Assembly (NCBI GenBank): GCA_024500155.1
Contig: CM044871.1
Span: 74,136,402-74,200,401, forward strand
Reading direction: 5' to 3'
DNA: 64,000 nucleotides
Origin: Chenopodium formosanum
Taxonomy: Eukaryota; Streptophyta; Magnoliopsida; Caryophyllales; Amaranthaceae
In this document: in pieces, positions 32,761 to 44,572 of the stretch
Numbering within the stretch: the first letter of the stretch is position 1
Layout: the number at the start of each line of letters is the position of its first letter
Made by a program: the position numbers and the translations under genes
The notes under the pieces: generated by a model
The model's input: the letters and a program-made list of their open reading frames with translations, nothing else
What the model was told of the DNA's origin: nothing
Databases searched by the model: none

Positions 32761-34045
32761 TAATAACCTTGTCGTTAAATATTTTGGACTAACATCTTCG
32801 CATTCATGTGCGTTCCACATATACCGGCATGAAGGTTTTCCATGGTATTGTGTGCTTCTTTCTTGGCTATGCATAAGAGATTTCTCTCTGTTGCAGTCCT
32901 CTTGTGGAGTTCTCCCCTGATGAGCACATACTGTGAAGCCAGGAGCCTCAAAGCACGGCGTGCCCTTTTATCAGTATTAAGAGGGTATTCTCCTCTTGTC
33001 ACGTAATTAAGGATATCTGTATACCATGGCTCTTCAAATTCTTCTTGTTGTTCCCGTTCATCGTGAAGTGCGTGAACATAAGCCGGTTCATATCTTCTTT
33101 CTATGGTCAACGACATTTTGATTGTATCCGTTGGAATTCGCACCATTGATGCTAATTTAGATAGTGCGTCGGCGAACTGGTTTTCTTCTCTAGGCAAGTA
33201 CGTATATTCCACTTCATCTAGTTGCTCCGTGAGAGTTTCCAGATGAGCTTGATACGTAGCGAGACTTTCACTCCTCACCTTCCATCTCTTGGAGATTTGG
33301 TGAATGATTAGTGAAGAATCACCGTAGATTCCGAGCTTCTTAATTCCCAAGGCGACAGCTGTTTCTAATCCCAAAATACATGCTTCATATTCTGCGGCAT
33401 TGTTGGTGACATCAAAGTCGAACTTCATGGAAATTGGGATATGCTCTTCATTGGGTAATACAAGCAAGACTCCTACACCACAACCTTTTTGGTTTAAAGC
33501 TCCATCAAAATAGAGCCTCCAGCTATCATCTTTGGTCATGAGTAAATCTTCGTGAGGGAAATCGTACTCATCTTCTTCTTTCTCAACTTCTTCTAGCGGA
33601 AAGTCTGCTAAGAAGTCAGAAACCGGAGATCCTTTGATGGCTTTTTGTGGTTCAAATTTCAAGTCGAACTGAGCAAGATTGACTATCCACCTTGATAATC
33701 TGCCGTTGAGTGTTTCTTTTTCGAACAAGTATTTGAGAGGATCCATCTTGGACACGACATGCACTGTGTGAGTGAGCATGTAATGTCTTAGTTTCTGTGC
33801 GGCCCACACAAGTGCGAGACACAACTTTTCAAGTGGTGTGTATCGTATCCTTGAAGCTTCTTTCTCAAGTAGTAAATTGCATTATCCTTGCTTTTGATCT
33901 CTTGTGCTAACATTGCCCCCATCGTTTCTCTTGTGACCGTAAGGTAGAGTCGAAGAGGAAAGTTAGGTATTGCTGGCGCTAGCACGGGTGGGTTTGCTAG
34001 GTACTCTTTGATTTTGTCGAAAGCTTTTTGGAAATCGTCATCCAA
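32761..34045 (-). pseudogene. Dual RNase H region of element C
   Basis: A long open frame (32775-33824) contains the second RNase H with YFDGAL, NNAAEYEA, YGDSSL and ADALSKL. The Ser after FDGA in A is Leu here. The first RNase H is split by a small deletion near 33845. The order of domains is as in A. Confidence 0.88.
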
Positions 34046-34969
34046 TTAAGCTTTTGATTGCCAAAAATCTTCTTGAATATAGGTTCACATATCGCTGTAA
34101 GTTTTGATATGAACCTACTTATATACTGCAGCCTTCCAATGAAACCTCGAATTTCCTTCTCATTCTTTGGCGGTGGCAATGGCCATGATCGCTTTCACTT
34201 TTGTGGGATCTATTTCAATCCCTCGAGAACTGATCACATATCCTAGTAATTTGCCTGACGTGACTCCGAATGCACACTTTGCTGGATTTAATCTCATGTT
34301 GTACTTGCAGAGTCTTTCAAAGAACTTGCGAAGTGCAATGATGTGGCCTGGGAAATCTTTAGACTTGACGATCATATCATCGACATAAACCTCCACCTCT
34401 TTGGGCATGATATCATGTAACAATGCTGTGGCTGCTCTTTGGTAGGTGGCACCTGCGTTTTTCAACCCGAATGGCATTACCGTATAGCAATATGTACCCC
34501 ATTGTGTGATGAATGTGGTTTTCTCCATATCTTTTTCGGCCATTAATACTTGATTATATCTGGCGTAGCCGTCCATGAACGATAGGAGTGCATGGTTTGC
34601 TGTGTTATCGACCAGAATGTCAATGTGAGGTAGAGGGAACCCATCTTTCGGGCTTGCATTATTGAGGTCCCTGTAATCAACACACATTCTGACCCTTCCA
34701 TCCTTCTTTGGAACTGGAACCACATTTGCTATCCATTCTAGATACTTGGATACTTTGATGAAACATGCGGCCAACTGCTTTCTGATTTCTTCTTTGATTT
34801 TGAGAGCCACATCCGGTTTTATACGGCGCAGCTTTTGTTTGACCGGCTTCATACCTGGAATGAGTGGTATCGTATGCTTAGCTATATCCCTATCAATTCC
34901 TGGCATATCTTGGTATGACCAAGAAAATACATCAACAAATTCACTAAGCAAGTTAATTAGCTCTTTGCG
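34046..34969 (-). pseudogene. Reverse transcriptase region of element C
   Basis: The open frame 34160-34951 carries VPVPKKDGRVRMCVDYRD, MPFGLKNAGATYQR and YVDD. A one-base insertion near 34180 (GGCAATGGCC versus GGCATGGCC in A) shifts out the thumb region. A GAA-to-TAA stop at about 34970 separates it from upstream pol. Confidence 0.9.
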
Positions 34970-37156
34970 TTAATCTTGACTTATTGTTAATCCAATTATT
35001 ACTTCTTTAATTGTCGTATCATTGGAAATATTAACTGTTTCTGTATCTTCGATAACTGCCATTTTATTTTCATGTTCTTCCATTGCTTTTATTATTTCTT
35101 TGTCATTTTTATCATTAGCAAAGTAATATTGATCAGGGTTAGGGGAATGACACGCATCGTAAGAAAAGGTACTCATTTTATTGAATTCATCGATGAATAC
35201 ATCAAGAGGGGCAAGGTCAGCTGTGACCTCATTGGAATTATTTGGGCTAGAAAGAGAGGACTCAACAAGAGACTCAAGATTGGACTCTATAGCAGAAAGA
35301 GGGTCGGCCTCAGACTCTAAGGACTCGTCTACAGACTTAGACTCAGACTCGGACCTAGACGACTCAGACTCATCAAACATAGGACCTTCGCCAATGGTTA
35401 TTTCCAACTTCTCTCCACTTGGTGTAGTGATCCTCAATGTCTTGCGCCATCCCTTTGAAATATCATCAGCCTGGACGATTAACTTGGAGGGATCAAAATC
35501 CTTATTTGATATGACAGCTTGAATGAGCTCGGAATCATCATTGTAGGTAGATTTGGATTTATTCTTTTCTAGTCCGAAAAGAAGGTTAATGATTAGATCA
35601 TCAGAGCTTGGACTAGCTGGTTTCTCAGTTGTGAAGAGTTCTTCGCCTTGATCGAAAAAGTCACAATCGAAGAACATCTCGAATCTTATTTCACGCTTCC
35701 CATCGTGGACGAAAGGCTCAAGGAATTCATCGTATGGGAAGTCTTCCCCTTCTTTGATGTACTGGCCATTGAGAGTGAATGGATATGGATCCATGGCCAT
35801 TTCCGTCTTCATGATTCGAGCGTTATTCCGAGCTTTCATTTTCAAGAGGGCTTGTTTCATATCTTCTTTTGTTGGCTTGAATCCCAAGCCAAAGGTATCT
35901 CTCTTGAGTGCACCAGGATGGCCCCAAAGTTCAGCCATTTTCTTTTTGAGCCCGAGGGTCATTCTAGGGAAATGCCCTTGCTTCTTCATAATGGCATTGA
36001 TGTTGGTGTTCGAATAGGGATCGTAGTCGAGATGACACTTTTCCTCTTCTTCGATCATGAGAACATCATTGAGTGAAAACCCCCAAAGATCTTCATCTTC
36101 TTCGTCATGTTCGACATGGACGATAGGAGTGTCGATAACTTGAATGCGCATGGGAGAGGCATCAATGGTAATTGGAATCCCTCTAACTATGGCCTTCACT
36201 TTCTGGTGCAACGACGATGGAATCGCCTTTAGCTCATGAAGTCAAGGACGTCCTAACAACAGGTTGAAAGAGGCCTTAATGTCCACCACCTGAAACTTGG
36301 TGCGACGTTCAATGGCCCCAGTAGTTATGTTTAGTGTGATAGTACCCACGGCTTGACGACGAATATTATCATAAGCGCGAATCCCTTGGGTAGAGAGAGT
36401 CAGTTCTTCATTCTTTATGCCCAACTTCTTTACAGTGCGGAGTGGGCATACATTGATTGCAGAGCCATTATCAACCAGACTCATAGGAACATTCATCTGC
36501 CTACACACCACAGTGAGGTGTAAGGCCTTGTTATGTTGGTCCCCTTCCAGGGGTAGATCCTTGTTAGAAAAGGAAATCAAATTGTTAGTACTTGGCAACT
36601 CAGTAGTGAGAAAGTTGACCAGTCCTTGAGGAGTCATATCATCATCAACTCCTATTTTCACCAGAGCATTCATCACAGCCTTTCGATGCTCGTGAGAGGT
36701 GTCCAAAATCTTCCATACATTCATTTCCACCTTAGTCTTTTGTAATTGTTTGACCACATCGTTGTTCACAGGGTCGATGGGATCAACTATTGGATGTGAT
36801 TGCGGTGGAGGTGGACTAGGTTGTTGCAACCGTCCACTTCTGGTGAGAACCTTGACCTCAAGGTCTCCCCAAACATCTTCACTTGTGCCAAGAGATGAAC
36901 ATGTCATATCCTTGAGATAGACGTCTTCATCATCACTATCCCAAATTCCATTCACTTCTTCATAACTCGAGACAAATACAACTTCCGGTAGAGGTTCATT
37001 CACTGGTTGAATGAGTATTGACGGATAAAAGGAGACTTCATCTCCCATGATAGCCAAAGCATCAGAAAGAGGACCTATTTGAATGTTAGGTTTCTTGCCC
37101 CCTGGACGGACAGGAAGTTGATTAGCATCAATTAGGTCTTGGATTGCATCCTTCAA
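34970..37156 (-). pseudogene. Protease and linker region of element C
   Basis: Two frames, 36242-37156 and 34970-36211, are split only by a TGG-to-TGA stop within the GRPW motif of the protease. The active site SLVDNGSAINVCPL is intact. The acidic linker (SESESKSVDESLESEADP) is present. Unlike A, there is no stop at RIQVIDTP. Confidence 0.87.
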
Positions 37157-38391
37157 CCTCCAACACTTCTCAGTATTATGACCCCTGCCCTGATGAAACT
37201 TGCAATAAGCATTGGGGTCATAGCTAGCGGTTCTATTCTCTGGTCGAGGTCTGGATATGGTCCAATTGGCATAATCAGTCCTTGACCATGAAAACGGTCA
37301 AAAGCAGCATCATAAGTCATTTCTAAAGGCGTGTAAACCCTCCTTTGCCTTTGGAATCTTTGAGGAGGAACATTAAGGGCCAGCACATCATTGATATTGA
37401 TATTGTTGGTAGCGTTATTAGGCTTGGAAGACGAAGAAGAAGGAGTGTCGTTCTTCTTGTTTTTCCAAGTGTTGTTGTTATTATTGCTGCTACCAACAGT
37501 CTTCATCAGTTCATCTTTGATATTGATTCCAATATCGTATACAACTTCAAAGGTACTCAGAGGCAGAAACTTCAAGTTTTGCTTGTACTTATGAGTCAAG
37601 TTGGCAATGAAGAAGCGAACCATCTCTTTTTCCTTGGGGGGATCCACCAAGAGCGCATTTGTTTCCCTCCATCTGCTTAAGTAAGTGGTAAAGCCTTCAT
37701 TCTCTTTCTGTTTGAGAATGGAGAGTTCACGTTCAGAAGTCTTGGCCTGAATGTTACACTTGTAACGATTCATGAAGCTTTCAGCAACATCCTCCCAGGT
37801 CGCAACATGCTTGGATTCTAAAGAGTAGAAACATTGTTGACAGGCGTGCTCTAAGGAAAGAGGGAACATCGTAGGGAAGAGTGTCACATCTACTCCCTCA
37901 AGAGCCATGGTTGCAGAAAAAGCCTTCAAATGGAAAAGCGGATTATCAGTATGCTTGAACTTAGGAATGTCAGCAGTGGAAAACTTCTCAGGAAGTTTGT
38001 CCCTTATGGACGAAGAGGCGACAGGTTGCTCCACATAAGTGAATTCTTCAGAAATATTACTCATATGTTCCTTAATCTTGTCCATTGCAGCGGTAGTGAC
38101 ACTGTTCTGATTGTCTTGCTCTACCGTGTTGACTCTAGTGGTGAGTGTTTGCATCATGTTAGATAACATTTCAATTGTCCTGTTAATGTTCTCGATATCT
38201 TCCTTAGTAGCCATCCGTTGGAAGTAGACTTGCGATGGATCTTGTGGAGATGATTGTGGTGGTTTCCTTGTACGCCTATTTGGTATAAGAGGTTGTTGAG
38301 GTATTGACTCGAACCGTAACAATCTACCGTAGCATTTAGTCACGATGATGTAAAAAAAAGTTCGCAACCTAGGGTCAAGAGCTATGTTCAA
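37153..38391 (-). CDS. Gag of element C
   Basis: A 412-codon open frame. The Gag core (CQQCFYSLE, RYKCNIQAK, LKQKENEGFTTYLSRWRET) is uninterrupted, better preserved than in A. The first 25 residues come from leader sequence because a deletion (A equivalent about 15745-16380) joined gag to the leader. The natural start is probably the ATG of MATKEDIENI at about 38214. A frameshift near 37255 replaces the Cys/His knuckle and terminates the frame, so Gag lacks its RNA-binding end. It is therefore probably non-functional despite the length. Confidence 0.8.
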   Translation of the reverse strand: MNIALDPRLRTFFYIIVTKCYGRLLRFESIPQQPLIPNRRTRKPPQSSPQDPSQVYFQRMATKEDIENINRTIEMLSNMMQTLTTRVNTVEQDNQNSVTTAAMDKIKEHMSNISEEFTYVEQPVASSSIRDKLPEKFSTADIPKFKHTDNPLFHLKAFSATMALEGVDVTLFPTMFPLSLEHACQQCFYSLESKHVATWEDVAESFMNRYKCNIQAKTSERELSILKQKENEGFTTYLSRWRETNALLVDPPKEKEMVRFFIANLTHKYKQNLKFLPLSTFEVVYDIGINIKDELMKTVGSSNNNNNTWKNKKNDTPSSSSSKPNNATNNININDVLALNVPPQRFQRQRRVYTPLEMTYDAAFDRFHGQGLIMPIGPYPDLDQRIEPLAMTPMLIASFIRAGVIILRSVGG

Positions 38392-38817
38392 CTATTGGTC
38401 AAGCTTTGGGTGTCAAAAGGGTACCATGGTTAAGAGTTTGGACGCGTTAGCAAGGCAGCCTCCCTTGAGGGTGTATGCCAACAGGCGGCTCCGCGAGTTC
38501 GTGATGAAATCGAACTCGACTCCATGGTTTGGGTGGATTTAATAACTCGGATAAACCCTTATTGCCATGAGCGTTTTTGGGTTGATAAAGCTTAAATCCC
38601 CAGGGCTAAGACGCATGTAGAACACACACGTTTTTTTTAGAAAAATCAAAGGAAGTTGATTGTGAGAAGAGAAAACAAGCCACCAGACTGATTTTAGGAC
38701 TGCCGTGACACGTCATATATTCCCGTGCCATGGTACTGCACACCGTCGACGGTGTACTTCACCGTGACACGGCTGATTCTGCCGTGGCACGGCAGTCAGA
38801 AAATCTGATAGGTGCCC
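38392..38817 (-). other. Leader remnant of element C
   Basis: Matches A 16390-16850. The primer binding site and the first 250-300 bp of the LTR are missing, with the break at GTGCCCTG|GTTTGGAACC. Confidence 0.65.
38703..38792. repeat. Palindrome array, element C leader
   Basis: Starts at 38703, 38723, 38743 (CCGTCGACGG, a 10-bp perfect palindrome lacking the central base), 38762 and 38782. Each has drifted in sequence, yet spacing is 20, 20, 19 and 20. Confidence 0.85.
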
Positions 38818-39543
38818 TGGTTTGGAACCACGAAAGGAGGATCGGGGATGATGGTACGAAGTGAGTCATGGAGTCACATTCGTCCGTATTGGTCTCTACT
38901 CGATTCTTATAGTGAAAAGTGATTCTTGCGATCTCAAAGGCATACAAACAAAATATTCAATTTGCTCCAAACTATTATTAGGCTTAATTGGTTGAATATT
39001 AATGCAACATATTATTCTAAAATACTGTGATCACTTGAATTAATAACAAGATGAAAAAGGAATCTAAACCGGTCGTCCAAATTATCTTATTAGTCGTGAT
39101 TTTCAATTACATATTCCCTTTAAACATGCAATATGGTGATTATAAAATATAATAGAATTCTCATTAATATTGGAAGCAATTTGACAATAATTCCAACAAT
39201 ATACAATCGTTAGAAAAATAATAGAAATAAAAGGAACATAATTCTTACTTTGATTCTGTTTGCTTGCAACTACAAAATAATAAACGAGTTAGTAACTTCA
39301 AGGAAATAATAATAAAACAATAATTAAATTAAATAAAGTAGAGTTGATTTAGGGCCAAAACCTCTAACAGTTCTACCTTTCACGCCTTGGCTTAAGGACA
39401 GAACCACGAGTAAAGTATGGACTCCTTGGAGTGCTTGAAGAAGGAATCTTGAAAGAATAAGGGTAGGCTAGTGTTTAGGCTAGAGCATAGAAGAGAGAAA
39501 AAATAGAGAATAATTGATGCCTCGTACATCAGAAATGAGGGGG

Positions 39544-39552
39544 TATTTATAG
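39544..39552 (-). promoter_or_regulatory. LTR3 TATA box
   Basis: CTATAAATA on the minus strand, 60 bp from the palindrome at 39613. Confidence 0.6.
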
Positions 39553-39612
39553 AAAAAATGTGCTGAGGGAACACACGGAAGCCTAAATTGATAAAAACCC
39601 TAAAAAAGTATC

Positions 39613-39859
39613 CCGCGACACGACACTGTGTACCGTGACACGGGAATTCCCACTGTCGGACGGGAAAAATTCCCGTGACGCGGTGAACAGTTGTGTGACG
39701 CGGGAAATATTTTAGGGTACAGGGAATAAAACGCGTGAAGGGTTTACGCGGAACGGACACGAAAACTCCCATGTCACAATAGGTTTCCCGTGTCACGGGA
39801 AATCCCACCGTCTGACGGGATTGTTTCCCGTGACACGGTGGACTATTGCCGTGACGCGG
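39613..39859. repeat. Phased palindrome arrays in LTR3
   Basis: First cluster starts at 39613, 39633, 39653, 39673 and 39693 (exactly 20). The second starts at 39769, 39788, 39808 (CCGTCTGACGG), 39828 and 39849. Confidence 0.87.
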
Positions 39860-40198
39860 GAATTTTTTGTCCGTTTTCCCGTCTAAATTCATTTTTAACC
39901 CTAATTTCGTTCAGCAGATTAAGTGCCGATAGATAATTTCGGGCCATTTCTGTTTTTATTACTATTTGGGCTAAAATAAGAAAATAAGTAAATAAAAGGT
40001 TTGGGTTGAATCTAAAAAAAAAATCTATGCTTTGACCAAACATCAAGATTGATCCATGGACTATTCAGAAAAATGAATTTAATTAAACACCATTTTTTAA
40101 GCACTCTCGGGATTAAATACTAAACCCAACCAATAGTGGCGGTGAAAGGTTGTTCATCATCGGGTTTGGTTTTGGGGAGACATTTTTAGGTGTCTACA

Positions 40199-40980
40199 CA
40201 ACTACTTTTAGATTTTTTATTAGTCTGGCAATAAGAGAAGGACTTGACTTACGTTTGATGGATGTAGTCACAACTTATTTATATGGCCCACTGGATAATG
40301 ACATTTACATGAAGCACCCATAAGGATTTAAACTGCCAGAAGCAGCGAAATTTAGTTCTCGAGAACATTTCAGTATTAAATTGAACATATCTCTTTATGG
40401 ATTAAAACAATCTGGGCGTATGTGGTATAACCGTTTAAGTGAGTATTTGTTGAAAGAAGGTTATAAGAATGATCCTATCAGCCCATGTATTTTTATAAAG
40501 AAATTTGGATCGGGATTTGTTATAATTCCAGTGTATGTTGATGATTTGAATATCATTGGAACTCCTGAAGAGATTTCAGTGACTGTCAATTATTTAAAGA
40601 AAGAGTTCAAAATGAAAGATCTAGGAAAGACAAAATTCTGCTTGGGGTTACAAATAGAGCACCTAGATAATGGAATCCTTGTGCATCAATCAACATACAT
40701 AGAAAAGGTTCTTAAAAGATTTTCTATGGATACAACACATCCATTGAGCAGCCCTATAGTTGTAAGATCACTTGAAGTAGATAAAGATCAATTCCGATCT
40801 CGGGAAAATGATGAAGAAATTCTTGGTCCTGAAGTACCATATCTTAGTGCAATTGGAGCACTAATGTACCTTGTAAGTCAAACACGACCCGACATATCAA
40901 TTACAGTTAATTTATTAGCAAGGTTTAGTTCATGTCCAACCCGAAGGCAATGGAATGGGATTAAACATTTACTTCGTTAC
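40199..40980 (+). pseudogene. Ty1/copia reverse transcriptase, left part
   Basis: The open portion 40381-40980 encodes copia RT: LYGLKQSGRMWYNRL, VYVDDLNIIG (catalytic YVDD), KFCLGLQIEHLDNG, YLSAIGALMYLVSQTRPDIS and KHLLRY. A stop after KHP lies upstream. The frame is cut at LLRY by element D and resumes at 53260. It is an old, unrelated host element for the gypsy insertions. Confidence 0.92.
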
Positions 40981-41572
40981 TGTAGACACCCATTTGTGTC
41001 TCCCCAAAACCAAACCCAGTGATGAGTACCTTTCACGTCGAATCATAATCGAATGAAGCGAAAGTGTGGAAAGTCTAGTGTTGCGGAAAGTTTTAATTTC
41101 TTTTCTCTTATCACTATTTTTTAAAATTTATTTTAAGGAAACATCTAATCGAGTTTGGTTGGTCAATGATACGGGTCCAATAGTAGTGTAGTTGGATGAG
41201 GCTTGCAAAGACATTTCCAACGATATATTATAAGCCCAATTCCGATGAATATTGAGGAAGTTATGGCCAATTTACCAAACTGGGCCCGGTTTGAGCTTTA
41301 TGTACGACCCAATGATCTAGGGGAGGGCCTAATATGATTTATTATTCCTAATGCAATTAGGAATGGTTTTAGTCTTTTAGATTCTTCTAGAGGGTTCTTT
41401 TCATTCCTAATTCAATTAGCATTGATAAATTAACATTTGTTGACTTTTCAGAGTTTTAATCAAAATCAAATAGCATTTTCGAGGAAATTATATGATTTTA
41501 TCCTCCAGTACGGCAAACTTATCGGATTTTTGAAAACGCGTTAAATTTAGGCTTGGAGCCTAACTCCAGGCC

Positions 41573-41667
41573 TTGGCGCCTGGAACCAGACCTGGCGCCT
41601 GGCGCTAGCCATTGGCCCCTGACGCTAGTGTTGGTGTCTGGCGCCAGCTAGCCAGGGTTGGCGCCAG
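41573..41667. repeat. Phased GGCGCC palindrome array, LTR4
   Basis: GGCGCC cores at 41575, 41594, 41614 (GGCCCC), 41633 (GGTGTC) and 41660, with an extra one at 41640. Steps are 19-20 bp. Several have extended symmetry (CTGGCGCCAG). The layout parallels the CCGTG arrays but the word is different. Confidence 0.75.
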
Positions 41668-41671
41668 CTCT

Positions 41672-41712
<41 letters not shown>

Positions 41713-41757
41713 GTCAGACTCTGTTTTGTTTAATTTATCTTTTTGGCTGATTTTCTC

Positions 41758-41765
41758 TATAAATA
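41758..41765 (+). promoter_or_regulatory. LTR4 TATA box
   Basis: TATAAATA, 92 bp after the palindrome cluster. The distance in LTR5, which lacks the long T run, is about 60 bp. Confidence 0.6.
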
Positions 41766-43043
41766 TCGTATTAAAAACTTCGTTTTCATTCACCCTACAA
41801 TCCGTTTTCATTCACAATCATTAATTCTCTAATTCTCATAGTCATTCATTCATCTCCAATTTTCACGATTATTCACCAACTCTCATCAAGATTTTCTTGA
41901 TTATTCTCTTTTTATTTCTTTCTCTAAACTTTGCTTTACATACAAAATTCCGCATTCACAAGATCTAGAAACACCTAGCCATATTCGAAGTTGTATTCGC
42001 TCTAGACGTGAAAGGTTTTAATTTCAGAGGGTTTGGTCCCAAATCTCTATTTCAATTATTTAATTTAATTGTTTGATTATTATTTTCCTTGAAGTTACTA
42101 ACGTGTGTATTTTGTTATTAGAAAGAGGTACGAGGCATCAAAGTAAGTGCTTTAATGATTTTAATTGATATTATGATGTAGAAATCATGTTTACATTGTT
42201 ATTATGATATTCCTAGTATCATGTCTAGGGTAATTTTAATATTAAATATGATTGTTGCGATGCTTCCTATTTTCTTCCTAATATTTATGATTGTTAGTAT
42301 CATGTTAGGGCTAAAGATTTGATTTTTATTGCTTAGTGACATGCTAGGGTTTGTTATTAATCTTGTTAGTATCATGCCTAGGATCTCGCTATTATTATTA
42401 TGCTTTAATATTAACATGAACATGATTATGATTATAATTGTTATAATTTATGATGATTATGAATATTATTATTTTTTTTCTGATGATTATTATAACTATT
42501 ATTCATGATTATGATTATTATTATGTTGCTTGATTTTTATTTTTATTGCTTGATCACACCTTTTTATGCATGTTTAAAGGGAATTTGGTACTTGTAATTA
42601 CGCTTAATAATCTTGTTAGGGTTAATATGATTATAATTCAAGTGATCGCTAATAATAGTTTGTTTGTGCATTATATTCAACCAACATAGATTAAACAGGT
42701 TTAGGGCTAATCCTATTGATTGCATGTTAATTGAAAAGCGCACATGAATACGATCTGAATAAAGTAGAGGCCTATTATTAGGGCAGGTTCAATCTCTTTT
42801 AGGTTTGATTTGTACCTTTATCCCCGAACCCTGATTTGGTTCAAGACCTTATGGAGTTGACGATCTCTTGGATTGTTAAGGGGTGTAACCTTCATCCTAT
42901 GAACGGTTTACAAGTTCCAAAAACTTGTTGGCGACTCTTTTGCTCTATCTTCTTCCCTTTTGGACGCCAGCGTACTTTAGTGTATGATCAGAGTGGGGTT
43001 CAAGCTAGTGGGATTAAAGCTTGAAATTATTCCCTACAGTTTT

Positions 43044-43061
43044 TGGTGACTCCACTGGGGA
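43044..43061 (+). promoter_or_regulatory. Primer binding site of element D
   Basis: TGGTGACTCCACTGGGGA, 5 bases after the LTR end. It differs at one position from the site of element A. Confidence 0.8.
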
Positions 43062-43343
43062 GGATTTCTATTTTAATTCTTGAATTTGTTTCGGCAATGA
43101 TTTAGAATGAGTGGATGAGACTCGAAAAGTTCTAAGTATTTCATGTGCGTAATTTTGATTAACATTATTGTCATATGCATAAAAAAGATCTCATTGAAAA
43201 GACCATCCGTAATGAGTTAAAAACATAGGATTTTACATGTAGGAAATTTGAGAAATATCTTTCACAACTAGGACTGAAATAACAACGCGCAAAACTGGAA
43301 AATTTTATCGAGCACAGAAAGCTGCTGAGGCATGTGGGAAGTA

Positions 43344-43455
43344 GCGTCACGGGCCAGAGCTTGGCGCCAGAATTTTAGTTGTAGCGCCAGACGCCAGTAA
43401 TGGCGCCAAGCGCTACAGTTAAAATTTGGCGCCAGTCTCTAATTGCTGGCGCCAA
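43344..43455. repeat. Phased GGCGCC array, D leader (1)
   Basis: Cores at 43363 (GGCGCC), 43383 (AGCGCC), 43402 (GGCGCC), 43428 and 43448 (GGCGCC). Steps are 20, 19, 26 and 20, with an AGCGCT inside the 26-bp step. Confidence 0.72.
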
Positions 43456-44099
43456 TTTCCCCCAATACCGAGCCAGAAATATGCGTTCTAATTTTGACCG
43501 GTTTTTCGTATTGTTTGCTCGATCCTACTTCCTGATTGAATTTTTTCTCACTTTTCTGAAACCCATATGTGTTCTACATATGGACATAACCCTCAAGGAA
43601 TTCATGCTCCGTCTACCTGATTGAACGCTCCGTGCAATAAAGGGTACATCCGAGATGTTGAATTCACCAAACCATGGAAGCGAGTTTTTTCTAAAACTCC
43701 CGGTGTCCCATCCACTCGCGCCAACCCTTCACGGTTAGGCTTCCGCGCGGTGCATCCGGACAATTAACCATGGACCCTATTTGACTAAACCATATCCCAA
43801 ACTTTAGAGAACTAGAGCCATGGTTAGGTTGCAAACGCATTGCAACATATTGTGCCTACTTGACTAAGTGTGCATTATTTGTTGTGCATATATATTCTAT
43901 GTTTTTCTTAATCGTTTGTTGACTTGTGTTGAGACTAAAAAATTAATGACTTAAAAAACTTTGCCTATTTAATCAAATAATTAATTAATTTGAGTCAATA
44001 AATTCTAATATTTCAATCAGAATTGACCTAGTACGACTTTAGGCATAACCCGATTGACTAATAATACCGAAAACAGTCCCAGACCGAAGCTCCAATATT

Positions 44100-44193
44100 A
44101 GCGCCAAGGTCTGAGCTGTAGCGCTACACTATGAAGTGTAGCGCCTGACGACATCTCTGTCGTCTGGCGCCAAGCTCCATGGTGTGACGCCAG
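44100..44193. repeat. Phased AGCGCT/GGCGCC array, D leader (2)
   Basis: Cores at 44100, 44120 (GTAGCGCTAC, 10-bp palindrome), 44140, 44166 and 44186. Steps are 20, 20, 26 and 20, the same 26-bp irregularity as in array (1). Confidence 0.72.
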
Positions 44194-44572
44194 TCCTGTC
44201 GTTTGGCCGATAGTTCGGATTATTGGTCGAGTCATCACCTGGTGTCTAATTAACCAGTTTGCTAATTAATTCGGTTAATTTTCGCTGTCAATAACACCTT
44301 GTCGAGTCATTAATCGAGTTTTAGTCCCATAGTCTAGCCACATGGTCATGACACGAGTCTCAACATGTCACCTACACTCACTAGTCTTAGCACACACTTT
44401 GAGTATATGTCACCTTGACCATGTCTTAGGTTCATGCATGAGTCGGTCTTTCCGTCATTTGAGTTGGGGGTACATTCTAATCCTAATTCTTCATATCCCT
44501 CCATCTAAATCTTCATCACATTCTATTCCAATCTTTCTTCACTTCCTCCATCCATTGCATGTTGAATAAAGT

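Larger units (their letters stand above)
38818..40198 (-). repeat. 5' LTR of element C (LTR3), truncated
   Basis: Begins inside the LTR (equivalent to about 1328 of LTR1) and ends TGTCTACA at 40198. It is more similar to LTR0 than to LTR1/LTR2. TATA (minus) is at 39544-39552. Confidence 0.88.
40981..43038 (+). repeat. 5' LTR of element D (LTR4)
   Basis: TG...CA borders. U3 includes a cluster of GGCGCC palindromes, a T run of about 40 (41671-41710) and a TATA box. An AT-rich centre (42200-42560) carries short ATTATT repeats. Near the 3' end TCAAGCT/AGCTTGA (43000-43024) forms a hairpin comparable to that at the U5 end of LTR1. Confidence 0.9.
43062..44572 (+). other. 5' leader of element D
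   Basis: Long untranslated leader with two GGCGCC/AGCGCT arrays and a block (43660-43790: AAACCATGG...GCGCCAACCCTTCACGG) that resembles the A leader at 16480-16620 on the other strand. No conserved open frame. Confidence 0.6.

Noticed and set aside
40981..41040. Host gene continuation of the copia frame (RHPFVSPQNQTQ)
   Set aside because: The last residues are read from the LTR of element D after the frame is interrupted.
41605..41824. Short frames across the T run of LTR4
   Set aside because: Poly-Phe/Lys reading of a homopolymer in LTR U3.
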